A DNA stretch of 64,000 nucleotides. Source: Ruminococcaceae bacterium UBA3215. GTDB lineage: Bacteria > Bacillota > Clostridia > Oscillospirales > Ruminococcaceae. Below are positions 8,554-15,840 of this stretch, in pieces. The stretch spans positions 38,510-102,509 of the forward strand of contig DEWH01000024.1 of the NCBI GenBank assembly GCA_002363155.1, written 5' to 3'. The notes under the pieces are model-generated. The model was not told where the DNA came from and ran no database searches. It saw nothing but the letters and a program-made list of their open reading frames with translations. Numbering within the stretch: the first letter of the stretch is position 1; the number at the start of each line of letters is the position of its first letter. The position numbers and the translations under genes are program-made.

Positions 8554-9267
8554 TCAGCTCTCGTCCGAGCCGTTTCCCCACTTATATCCGAACCCCCAGA
8601 CGGTCTGGATATACTTGGGGTTGGAAGGATCGTCCTCGATCTTCATTCTTATCCGGCGGATATTGACATCAACTATCTTGTCATCGCCGTAGTAGCCCTC
8701 TCCCCAGATCTTGTTCAGCAGTGTCCGGCGGTCAACCGCACTCCCGGCGTTCTTTATGAAATACTCTATAATGTGGTATTCCACCTGCGTAATATCAAGA
8801 GGCTCTCCGTTTTTTGTAATGCGCCTGCTGCGGAGATCAACGCGGAACGGCCCGGATTCAAGCTCGCTCTCGCTGTCGGAAGCGAGCCTGGATATGCTCA
8901 CACGGCGGTATATCGCATCAACACGCGCTATCAGCTCCGACGGGGAAAAAGGCTTTGTGACATAATCGTCCGCACCCATCATAAGGCAGTTCACCTTGTC
9001 CATTTCCTGGCTCTTCGCGGAGAGCATTATTATGCCGATCGTGCTGCTCTCACTCCGAAGAAAACGGCAGACCTGCGTTCCGTCCATGCCCGGCATCATT
9101 ATATCAAGCAGGGCGATGTCGAATCTCATTCCGTTCTTCCATGCTTCCACAGCCTTCTCGCCGCTGTCCACATCATATACATCATAACCCGATCTCTTGA
9201 GATGTATCACCACAAACTCGCGGATCGCGTCCTCATCTTCACATACAAGTATTCTCTTCTCTTCCAT
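8554..9267 (-). CDS. OmpR/PhoB-family response regulator without adjacent kinase
   Basis: 237 residues. Receiver domain with acidic pair (CEDED, 10-14), phospho-acceptor Asp in 'ALLDIMMPGMDG' (about 56) and Lys in 'YVTKPFSPSEL' (about 106). A C-terminal winged helix shows the usual 'KIVDVNIRRIRMKIEDDPSNPKYI' and 'TVWGFGYKW' signatures. It would bind DNA as a phosphorylated dimer. The upstream gene, 18 bp away, is a lipoprotein and not a histidine kinase, so the cognate sensor is unknown. Confidence 0.93.
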   Translation of the reverse strand: MEEKRILVCEDEDAIREFVVIHLKRSGYDVYDVDSGEKAVEAWKNGMRFDIALLDIMMPGMDGTQVCRFLRSESSTIGIIMLSAKSQEMDKVNCLMMGADDYVTKPFSPSELIARVDAIYRRVSISRLASDSESELESGPFRVDLRSRRITKNGEPLDITQVEYHIIEYFIKNAGSAVDRRTLLNKIWGEGYYGDDKIVDVNIRRIRMKIEDDPSNPKYIQTVWGFGYKWGNGSDES

Positions 9268-9285
9268 TTTTTGTTCACCTCATTT

Positions 9286-10593
9286 TCAGCGCAGTACGAA
9301 AAGCCTGTCAAATTCGTCAGCAGTCGGCACAAGCTTGCTGTCCGAAAGCATGGCGTAGTACGAATACCCCGTGCTCTCACTTCGTCCGAGATAGAGATAC
9401 CCGCTGTCCGAAAACTTGTCGGTGCTGCTGTCCGCTGTTCCGTAAAGACGCAGTATCTCTTCCCCCATTGTACCGGAAATGCTGTCGTAGCGGTTGAACA
9501 CCACCATTCCCTCGGATATCGAAACTGCGGCGGTAACTCCGGTCCAGGTGTCCGGGAACAGGAATATATAATCCCCCTTGGTTCCGGCGAAGCTCCGGTA
9601 TTTAAGCTCCTCCGCCGTGCCGTTGCGCACAAGTCTGTACCATTCGGTAAGGTTTACCTGTTCGGCGGCAGGCATATCTTCAAATCCCGGAAACGGAACG
9701 CTTCTCGGCACTTCCGTTTCTCCGTCTCCGTCAACGTCCATGCAGGGGATATAGGGAGTGTAGCTGTTGGAAACGCGCAGCGTGACATCAGGGTCAAGGG
9801 CAGGGGAGAGGTAGAAGATGCCATTGCCGCTTATGACTGCATCGGTTCCGAATGTACCGTCGGAGAATGTGTAGTCAACGAAAACCGCATGCAGGTTTCC
9901 GCCGTCGCCGCAATTTCCGCAGAAAACGTCCTTGATACCGGCAAATCCGCTGTTGAGCGGGGTAAAACCGATCTCGCCGAAAGTGCCGCTGCGGGTACCG
10001 TAGATACGGGTCCATGCGCTTCCGGTAGGACGCTCGTTTGTGATGACGAACATCTCATCTGTACCGTCACCGTCAGCGTCAAGTATATCCATATAGATGT
10101 TGCGAACGCTCATCAGTTCTTCCGGGACCCCGTTGCTGTATGTCATAATGCTTGTATAGCGGTCAGATGTGTTCTGCATAAGGTAGGTGACGATTATCAT
10201 GACAGAGCCGTTTCCGAGATCCTCGAAGCGGACGCTGTCAACCTCGCTTCCGGAAGCCGCAAAGTCATACACCGAGACCCACTTTCCGTCCTGCTTGTCA
10301 AGAAAGTTCATTCTGAGCGACGAGCCGTCCGAAACATTCGGCACTTCGTAGAATACGATAGCCTCATCGGTTGCCTCACCGTCGAGGTCTTTAACAACGA
10401 AAGCGCTGCGGTACTGTCCGCTTCTCGGGTATTTGAAGATGATATCGCCGCTTGTAAACTTCCGCAGCGCGGAGTATATCTCCGTCTGTTCGCCCTCAAG
10501 TCTCGGCGGGCTCAGAAGCTCCTCCACCCGCGCGGAGCAGGAGGAAAGCGCCGTGATCGCCGCCGCGGCAAGCGCAAGTATTCTTTTTTTCAA
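9286..10593 (-). CDS. secreted lipoprotein with VCBS/FG-GAP-like repeats, unknown function
   Basis: 435 residues. Signal peptide and lipobox (LSSC, Cys about 19) indicate membrane anchoring on the outer face. Several Asp/Gly-rich calcium-binding-like loops (DLDGEATDEAI, DADGDGTDEMFV, DVDGDGETEV) resemble the FG-GAP/VCBS beta-propeller repeats of surface proteins. It is 18 bp upstream of the response regulator on the same strand, so the two are probably one operon. It might sense or report an envelope state, but that is inference only. Confidence 0.75.
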   Translation of the reverse strand: MKKRILALAAAAITALSSCSARVEELLSPPRLEGEQTEIYSALRKFTSGDIIFKYPRSGQYRSAFVVKDLDGEATDEAIVFYEVPNVSDGSSLRMNFLDKQDGKWVSVYDFAASGSEVDSVRFEDLGNGSVMIIVTYLMQNTSDRYTSIMTYSNGVPEELMSVRNIYMDILDADGDGTDEMFVITNERPTGSAWTRIYGTRSGTFGEIGFTPLNSGFAGIKDVFCGNCGDGGNLHAVFVDYTFSDGTFGTDAVISGNGIFYLSPALDPDVTLRVSNSYTPYIPCMDVDGDGETEVPRSVPFPGFEDMPAAEQVNLTEWYRLVRNGTAEELKYRSFAGTKGDYIFLFPDTWTGVTAAVSISEGMVVFNRYDSISGTMGEEILRLYGTADSSTDKFSDSGYLYLGRSESTGYSYYAMLSDSKLVPTADEFDRLFVLR

Positions 10594-10975
10594 ACGCTCA
10601 CCCCCACGGAAGAGATTTTTAGAGACTTTTGAGACTTTTGAGATGAGAGGTGGCTCTGAGTCTGTCGGTCAGTCCCTCTGTCACCTGACGGTGACACCTC
10701 CCCTCTGAAGGGGAGACACCCCCCAACCCCCGCCAACCCCCTTTAAAAAAGGGTGCTGGACACCCTACGGCACGATGCCGTAAGGAAGTTTCCAAAAGCG
10801 CGCAACAGCACGATGCTGTTACAGTTGTCACCCAAAACGCGCACGATGCGCGTATATAAAGTGACAACACAACGATTGCGCGCATTAAAGAAACTTACGA
10901 TAAATCTGATGCTGTATTTCAGAGCCGCTTCTATGGGCAGCTGAAGCAAATAATGCAGTGGGGTCGGTATAGATT
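10594..10975. repeat. modular intergenic repeat, copy 4, carrying a nested hairpin array
   Basis: Begins with the AGAGACTTTTGAGA tract. It has a CACC-rich stem (GTCACC TGACG GTGAC; CCTCCCCTC TGAA GGGGAG), then the core stem (10736-10760), ACACCCTA, and then a hairpin array at 10767-10896 described separately. It closes with a type 1 cassette (CTGTATTTCAGAG...AATGCAGTGGGG, 10911-10963). The remainder to 11136 is AT-rich and holds the promoter of the next gene. Confidence 0.75.
10767..10896. repeat. nested array of CGA-loop hairpins
   Basis: Three hairpins share an invariant loop context GCA-CGA-TGC with different stems: ACGGCA/TGCCGT (10767-10781), AACAGCA/TGCTGTT (10804-10820) and ACGCGCA/TGCGCGT (10837-10853). 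The second and third sit inside further paired arms: AAGTTTC (10786-10792) with GAAACTT (10890-10896), GCGCGCAA (10798-10805) with TTGCGCGC (10876-10883), and GTTGTCAC (10824-10831) with GTGACAAC (10861-10868). All pairings are exact. Confidence 0.8.
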
Positions 10976-11068
10976 TCAATTTTATTATAGCACGGTTCGG
11001 CAATTTTAGCAAGTCCGAATGTTAAACAAGCGAATGGTTTGTCATATTTTACAGAAACGTCAAAAGTA

Positions 11069-11097
11069 TTGATTTTTAATAGATATTGTGGTATAAT
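11069..11097 (+). promoter_or_regulatory. sigma-A type promoter upstream of the P-type ATPase homologue
   Basis: TTGATT (11069-11074), 17 bp spacer, TATAAT (11092-11097). Two further TATAAT-like boxes lie at about 11118-11135 just before the coding start. Confidence 0.65.
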
Positions 11098-11136
11098 GTT
11101 AGAAAAATGTAAAGATATAGTATAATATAGTATAAA

Positions 11137-13689
11137 ATGAAGAAAGGGCTGCTTGATTTGGCACAGATTTACGATTTTAAAAATGATTACACCGGTCTCG
11201 ACAATGACCGCGTTGAGGAAAATATAAAACTCTACGGCTATAACAGCGATACAAAGCTTGACGAGAAAAACAAGGGCTACAGCCCCGTCAAGGCGTTTTT
11301 CAACCTGCGATTCGTTGTTATGTTCGCTGCCGCCGCGTTAAGTATATGGTACGGCATCACCATGACAGACTCCATTCAGCCGATAGTTACCGGCTCGGTG
11401 CTGCTCCTTCTTGCAGGAGTATTCGCAGCCACAGAGATAATCAAGAACACCCAGAACGACAAGTACTTCTTCGAGATGAAATCCCGCTCAAAGACCGAGT
11501 TCCGCATTGTCCGCGGCGGTGAGATACGCAATATCCGCCGTGAGCTTATCGTGCCGGACGACATACTGATACTCAGCGAGGGCGAAAGCGTTCCGGCTGA
11601 TGCACACCTGCTCGAAATAAAGGATCTTACCGTAGATGAGTGCATCTTTACCGGCAGCAAGACTCCCGTCAGCAAGATAATCGGCTCCGACAGCGTAAAC
11701 GAAGAGATCAAGAAAAGCTGTATCTACAAAGGCACCAAGATAGTCTCCGGTCTCCTTGCCGCACGCGTTACCGCTACCGGCGTAGATACCCGCTTCTTCA
11801 AGGAGTTCGGCGCTATGAAAGAGCATGATGAATACTACACCACTCTCGAAAAGGCTGTGCTCCGCATCTCCGGCATCTTTACCGCAATCGCGGCAGTTAT
11901 GCTGATAATCGGCGTTTTCGCGTTCATCAATATGCGCGTTGATATCCCATATACGGAGATCATATACAACACCTTCTACCCGGCTGCTGCCTTTGCACTC
12001 TGCTTTATCCCCTCCGAAACAGCGTCGCTTGTGCGCGTTTATTATATAAAAGGTGCGTTAAAGCTCGAAGAAAAGCGGATATGGGTGAAAAGTCTGAAAA
12101 CTATCGAATATATAAACGCGGCAAGCTGCATACTTATTGATAAGAGCGGAATGATCACCGAGAAGAATATGCAGATAGCCGATGATCTTACCTCTAATCC
12201 GGCTATGCTCACAAATGTATCGGTGCTTTCCTGCAAGCGTGACACCGACGATCCCTTCGACAAGGCGATAATCCTTAACGCGGCATTCCGCGGCACAGAT
12301 ACCGAAGCGCTCCTCGAAAACGAGCATATAAAAGAATACCCGTTCAGCGATACAGAAGGCGCTTCCGGCAATCTCTGGACAGTCGGCGGTTCACGTCTCC
12401 TTTGCATAAAGGGAACCCCGGATAAGCTGCTCCCTCTCTGCGACGTTCCGAACGACATGCTGTACAAGGTGCAGACAAAGCAGGTAAGCTTCGCAAAACA
12501 GAGCTATAACGTGCTCGCAGTCGCTTATGCAAAGCTTGACGATGATGCCGGAATACCGGAAAAGATAAGCGACGCTCACTACAGCTTCATGGGTCTGCTT
12601 GCATTCGAGAATCAGACGAAGGATTATATACCGGCGGCGATCATAGGCTGCCGGAAAGCGGGCGTAAAGGTGATAATGACCACAGGAGACAGCCCCGAAG
12701 CGGCACTCGCAGTCGCAAACAAAGTCGGCATAAAGGGCGACCGTGTTATCACCGGCGATATGCTGAAATCTGAGGAAGAGCTTGATCTCACCGATGTCTG
12801 CGCATTTGCGAGAATAACCGCGGATATGAAGCCGGATATCATAAGACGGCTTCGCCAGGCGGGAGAGACAGTGATGATAACCGGAGAGACCGCTTCGGAC
12901 AGCGATCTGCTTGAGCTTGCCGACATCGGCGTATCGGTTGCGAAGGACGTTGTGGGTGCGGCATTTGAAGAAAGCGATGTTATAGTCGGCGATGACAGCT
13001 TCGAGACAGTAACCGATATCGTCACCACCGCAAGACAGTCCCACATCAACATAAAGCGCTGTATTTCCACGGCAATTACCGCTCTCGGAACCATGATAAT
13101 CTTCGCGGTATTCAATATACTGCTCGGTACGGAATTCATCATCTCGCCGGTAATAAGCTCACTGCTTGCGGTGCTCATTATCCCTGCCGCGTGCTTCATC
13201 TACTTCGAGAACACAGCCGATATCAGAAACTTAACCGAACCCTCGGTCTATATCGGCTCCGGTCATCTCCGGCTCAGCTTCTTTATCCGTCCGTTAGTGC
13301 AGATGACAGGTCTTGCGGCGGCGGAGATAATCTACTATGTGATCTCCTCCGGAAATGCCGCACCGGACGGAGCGGGCGCTCTTACGGAGCTTACAAGAAG
13401 CGGCTTTCTGCTGATATTCGTATTTGGTCTGCTGATAATCTGCATCTCCAATCTCGGCAGAAACACAGTCTTCGACGTTTTCCGCGCTCACCAGACATTC
13501 GCGTGGATGATAGCCGGCATCACTTTCGCATTCTCGCTGATCATCGCATTCGTGCCTGTTGTTAACACAGCTCTCGGACTTGCGGCACCCGACATCTTAT
13601 CGCTTATTATCGCAATAGTAATAACCGTTCTGCTCCAGGTTCCCGCCGAACTTATTCGCGCAACAATGAACAGACTTAACAACAACTGA
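11137..13689 (+). CDS. P-type ATPase homologue with degenerate catalytic motifs
   Basis: 850 residues with the full P2-type cation-pump layout: cytoplasmic N-terminus, actuator, phosphorylation and nucleotide domains, and about ten membrane helices. Key motifs are altered. The actuator TGES is TGSK (172-175), the phosphorylation loop DKTGT is DKSGM (Asp335 kept), M4 PEGL is PSET (292-295), and the hinge GDGxND is GETASD (583-588). MTTGD (515-519) and KGTPD (425-429) are intact. Loss of the TGES glutamate normally blocks dephosphorylation, so this is probably not a normal pump; a regulatory or scramblase-like role is possible. No clear ribosome site precedes the ATG; TTG at 11158 is an alternative start. 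A DUF368 gene follows 14 bp later. Confidence 0.85.
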   Translation: MKKGLLDLAQIYDFKNDYTGLDNDRVEENIKLYGYNSDTKLDEKNKGYSPVKAFFNLRFVVMFAAAALSIWYGITMTDSIQPIVTGSVLLLLAGVFAATEIIKNTQNDKYFFEMKSRSKTEFRIVRGGEIRNIRRELIVPDDILILSEGESVPADAHLLEIKDLTVDECIFTGSKTPVSKIIGSDSVNEEIKKSCIYKGTKIVSGLLAARVTATGVDTRFFKEFGAMKEHDEYYTTLEKAVLRISGIFTAIAAVMLIIGVFAFINMRVDIPYTEIIYNTFYPAAAFALCFIPSETASLVRVYYIKGALKLEEKRIWVKSLKTIEYINAASCILIDKSGMITEKNMQIADDLTSNPAMLTNVSVLSCKRDTDDPFDKAIILNAAFRGTDTEALLENEHIKEYPFSDTEGASGNLWTVGGSRLLCIKGTPDKLLPLCDVPNDMLYKVQTKQVSFAKQSYNVLAVAYAKLDDDAGIPEKISDAHYSFMGLLAFENQTKDYIPAAIIGCRKAGVKVIMTTGDSPEAALAVANKVGIKGDRVITGDMLKSEEELDLTDVCAFARITADMKPDIIRRLRQAGETVMITGETASDSDLLELADIGVSVAKDVVGAAFEESDVIVGDDSFETVTDIVTTARQSHINIKRCISTAITALGTMIIFAVFNILLGTEFIISPVISSLLAVLIIPAACFIYFENTADIRNLTEPSVYIGSGHLRLSFFIRPLVQMTGLAAAEIIYYVISSGNAAPDGAGALTELTRSGFLLIFVFGLLIICISNLGRNTVFDVFRAHQTFAWMIAGITFAFSLIIAFVPVVNTALGLAAPDILSLIIAIVITVLLQVPAELIRATMNRLNNN

Positions 13690-13703
13690 GGAGTAAGACC
13701 AAA

Positions 13704-14540
13704 ATGCAGTATGTACTTGCTGTCCTGTACGGACTTGTTTTCGGAATAGCCAATATAATCCCCGGGGTATCCGGCGGTACTATGCTTGTGGTATTCGGCT
13801 GCTACGACAAGGTATGCGGCGCACTTTCCCTCAATTTCAAGGAGATCAAAAAGAACATCGTATTTCTGATCTTCTTCGGGATAGGCGCAGTTGCGGGACT
13901 GCTGGGATTTGCCGTTGTTATAAAGTGGCTTTTCGGCAATTTTCCTACCGAAACCTATATGTTCTTCATGGGACTTATTGCTGGAAGCGTTCCTCTGATA
14001 CTGCGGAATGCCACCTCCCGCGGAGAGAAGTTCTCTCCGCTGTGCGGTGTAATAATGGTGCTTGCTGCTGCACTTGTTATCTATCTTTCTGTGCTTGAGA
14101 AGTCGGGAGTTGTTGCTTCCGCCGCAGACGTGGAAGGTATCGGCGCATTCGCACTGTTTCTCATAGCCGGATTCATAGCAGCGGTAGCTATGATAATCCC
14201 GGGAGTTTCCGGCTCATTCATAATGATGCTGCTCGGAACATACGAAACCGTTATCGCGTCGATACACATTCACTCGCTCAACTTCGCTGTTATCATACCG
14301 ACAGCGATAGGCGTGGTTGCGGGACTTGTTCTCGGCGCAAGGCTCATCACATTCTTAATGAAAAAATTCAGGCTGTGGGTTTTCGCGGCAATACTCGGAC
14401 TTGTGGCAGGTTCGCTCTATGCGATACTGCCCGCCGGCTTCGGTCTCAACATAGACACGCTGATAGGAGTTGCTGCTCTGGCGCTCGGCTTTATGATAGC
14501 CTTCATTGTCGGCAAGCACACAGAGGTTGAGAGAGATTGA
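13704..14540 (+). CDS. DUF368 membrane protein (polyprenyl-phosphate transporter family)
   Basis: 278 residues and about eight membrane helices, with the duplicated signature 'NIIPGVSGGTM' (about 17-27) and 'MIIPGVSGSFI' (about 160-170) typical of DUF368. Members of this family (named PopT in published work) recycle undecaprenyl phosphate across the membrane for cell-wall synthesis. It has its own ribosome site (GAGGAG) and starts 14 bp after the P-type ATPase homologue, so the two are probably one operon. A lipid-carrier link between the two is inference. Confidence 0.9.
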   Translation: MQYVLAVLYGLVFGIANIIPGVSGGTMLVVFGCYDKVCGALSLNFKEIKKNIVFLIFFGIGAVAGLLGFAVVIKWLFGNFPTETYMFFMGLIAGSVPLILRNATSRGEKFSPLCGVIMVLAAALVIYLSVLEKSGVVASAADVEGIGAFALFLIAGFIAAVAMIIPGVSGSFIMMLLGTYETVIASIHIHSLNFAVIIPTAIGVVAGLVLGARLITFLMKKFRLWVFAAILGLVAGSLYAILPAGFGLNIDTLIGVAALALGFMIAFIVGKHTEVERD

Positions 14541-14835
14541 GAGATTGTTGAGAGATTTTTAAGAGATTTCAGAGAGGGGGGGCTGCTTCGGCTGCTCTAT
14601 ATGCACGCATCGTGCGTGCCTTTTAGCAGCCTACTCACGGCTTCCTGCCGTGACCCCCAACCCCCGCCAGCCCCCTTTAAAAAAGGTGGCTGGACACCCT
14701 AAATAAATCCGCCGCACGAGTGAAGTTTAAGTGACAAGTCTTGCACAGGCGGCGACTCATTGACAGCTGCACGTAAAAGTCATAGCATAGATTCTACTAT
14801 CCAGCATTCAGCAATGGGGAGACAGATTCCGGAGT
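14541..14835. repeat. modular intergenic repeat, copy 5 (type 2 cassette)
   Basis: AGAGATT tract, small hairpin insert (14581-14653, near-identical to 8103-8172), core stem (14670-14692), ACACCCTAAAT, then the type 2 cassette CCGCCGCACG...GCACAGGCGGCGACTCATTG (14707-14835). The stretch to 14960 has no further recognised structure apart from an AT-rich run. Confidence 0.75.
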
Positions 14836-14963
14836 AACGGTGCAGAATACTCTTCTCCTTTCTTCGGCTATCTGCCCCACATCGCAGCCGGCTTCGCTTG
14901 TCAAGGGGGAGGCTTCAAAATTTTTTCACCCCAATATAAGAGTGAAAAAAATTTGGAGTACCC

Positions 14964-14992
14964 TTTACAAGTGATTCCGGCTGCGATATAAT
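14964..14992 (+). promoter_or_regulatory. strong sigma-A type promoter of the FliD-like gene
   Basis: TTTACA (14964-14969), 17 bp spacer, perfect TATAAT (14987-14992). The ATG at 14991 overlaps the -10 box and so cannot be the start; this sets the coding start at 15024. Confidence 0.8.
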
Positions 14993-15023
14993 GGGCATGC
15001 CGAAGAGAGAGAAAGGAACAGAA

Positions 15024-15785
15024 ATGTATATATACCAGACAGGTCTGATCGGAGAAGCTGTCCGGACGAAGATCGAAAATACAAAGTCCGCTGTAATGGG
15101 CGGAACTCGCAGTACCGAGAGCTTCGGGGACATTCTCCGTTCGATGATGACTAATACTGACGAAAAAACAAAAGTTGTCGGAATGAAAGACACCGGCAGC
15201 AGCACATCTCCGCTTGCGCGAGCAGACGGAAAGACACTGCTCTATGCGCTGTCCAACGCGGATTCCGATACCACAGCAGCCGCAGTAGTCGGCGCACTCG
15301 GACTTCCGATATCCGACAACAGCGTTAAAGCGGCAGCGGACGGACTTACTGCGGCAGTCAATCTGCTGAATGCCGCAGAGGGCGCGGACAAGGAAACCCT
15401 TATCCCCGTTATCTCCGATTTCGTCGATAAATACAACTCTCTGCTGTCCGGACTTACCGCCCGATCCACAGCCTCCGGGATAATGTACACCCGGCTGTTC
15501 AGAACGGCTTCCGAAACTGCCTCGGAACTTCTCGCAAAAGCCGGCATTACTGCCGACGCTTCCGGCAAGCTTACCTTCGAGCCGGACAAGTTCGAGGAGC
15601 TGGACATCTCCGGCTTCATCAGCACAGTGTCCTCCGCTTCAAACGCAGTCTCCACCTATGCATCGTCTATAACCGGTACACAGAACGGCTCGCTTCTCGA
15701 CTTTCTCTCCGGTGAAGAGGACAGCGACGATTCCTACACCGGCACTTCCAACTACTACAACACCCTCGTTAATTCACTTATGTAA
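15024..15785 (+). CDS. FliD C-terminal-like protein of unknown role
   Basis: 253 residues from the ATG at 15024, which follows GAAAGGAA by about 6 bases and lies about 25 nt from the expected transcription start. The middle and C-terminal parts resemble the flagellar cap protein FliD C-terminal region: 'LIPVISDFVDKYNSLLSGL' (about 130-148) and 'LLAKAGITADASGKLTFEPDKFEEL' are typical spacing and phrases. It is far shorter than FliD, Ser/Thr/Ala rich, and there are no flagellar neighbours. It may be a filament-cap relic or a reused surface protein. Not assigned further. Confidence 0.65.
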   Translation: MYIYQTGLIGEAVRTKIENTKSAVMGGTRSTESFGDILRSMMTNTDEKTKVVGMKDTGSSTSPLARADGKTLLYALSNADSDTTAAAVVGALGLPISDNSVKAAADGLTAAVNLLNAAEGADKETLIPVISDFVDKYNSLLSGLTARSTASGIMYTRLFRTASETASELLAKAGITADASGKLTFEPDKFEELDISGFISTVSSASNAVSTYASSITGTQNGSLLDFLSGEEDSDDSYTGTSNYYNTLVNSLM

Positions 15786-15788
15786 ACA

Positions 15789-15826
15789 AAAACCGCCGAA
15801 TGAACATCATTCAGCGGTTTTATTAT
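15789..15826. terminator. bidirectional hairpin terminator
   Basis: AAACCGCCGAATGA-ACA-TCATTCAGCGGTTTT with A-rich and T-rich flanks lies between two convergent genes and could end transcription in both directions. Confidence 0.85.
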
Positions 15827-15840
15827 ATCATCTTACTCTA

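Noticed and set aside
8773..10632. A 619-codon open frame on the plus strand opposite the response regulator and lipoprotein
   Set aside because: It is antisense to two well-supported genes, has no ribosome site and no recognisable domain; the codon pattern is the mirror of those genes.
13814..14098. Overlapping frames within the DUF368 gene as small genes
   Set aside because: No ribosome site and wholly inside a well-supported gene.
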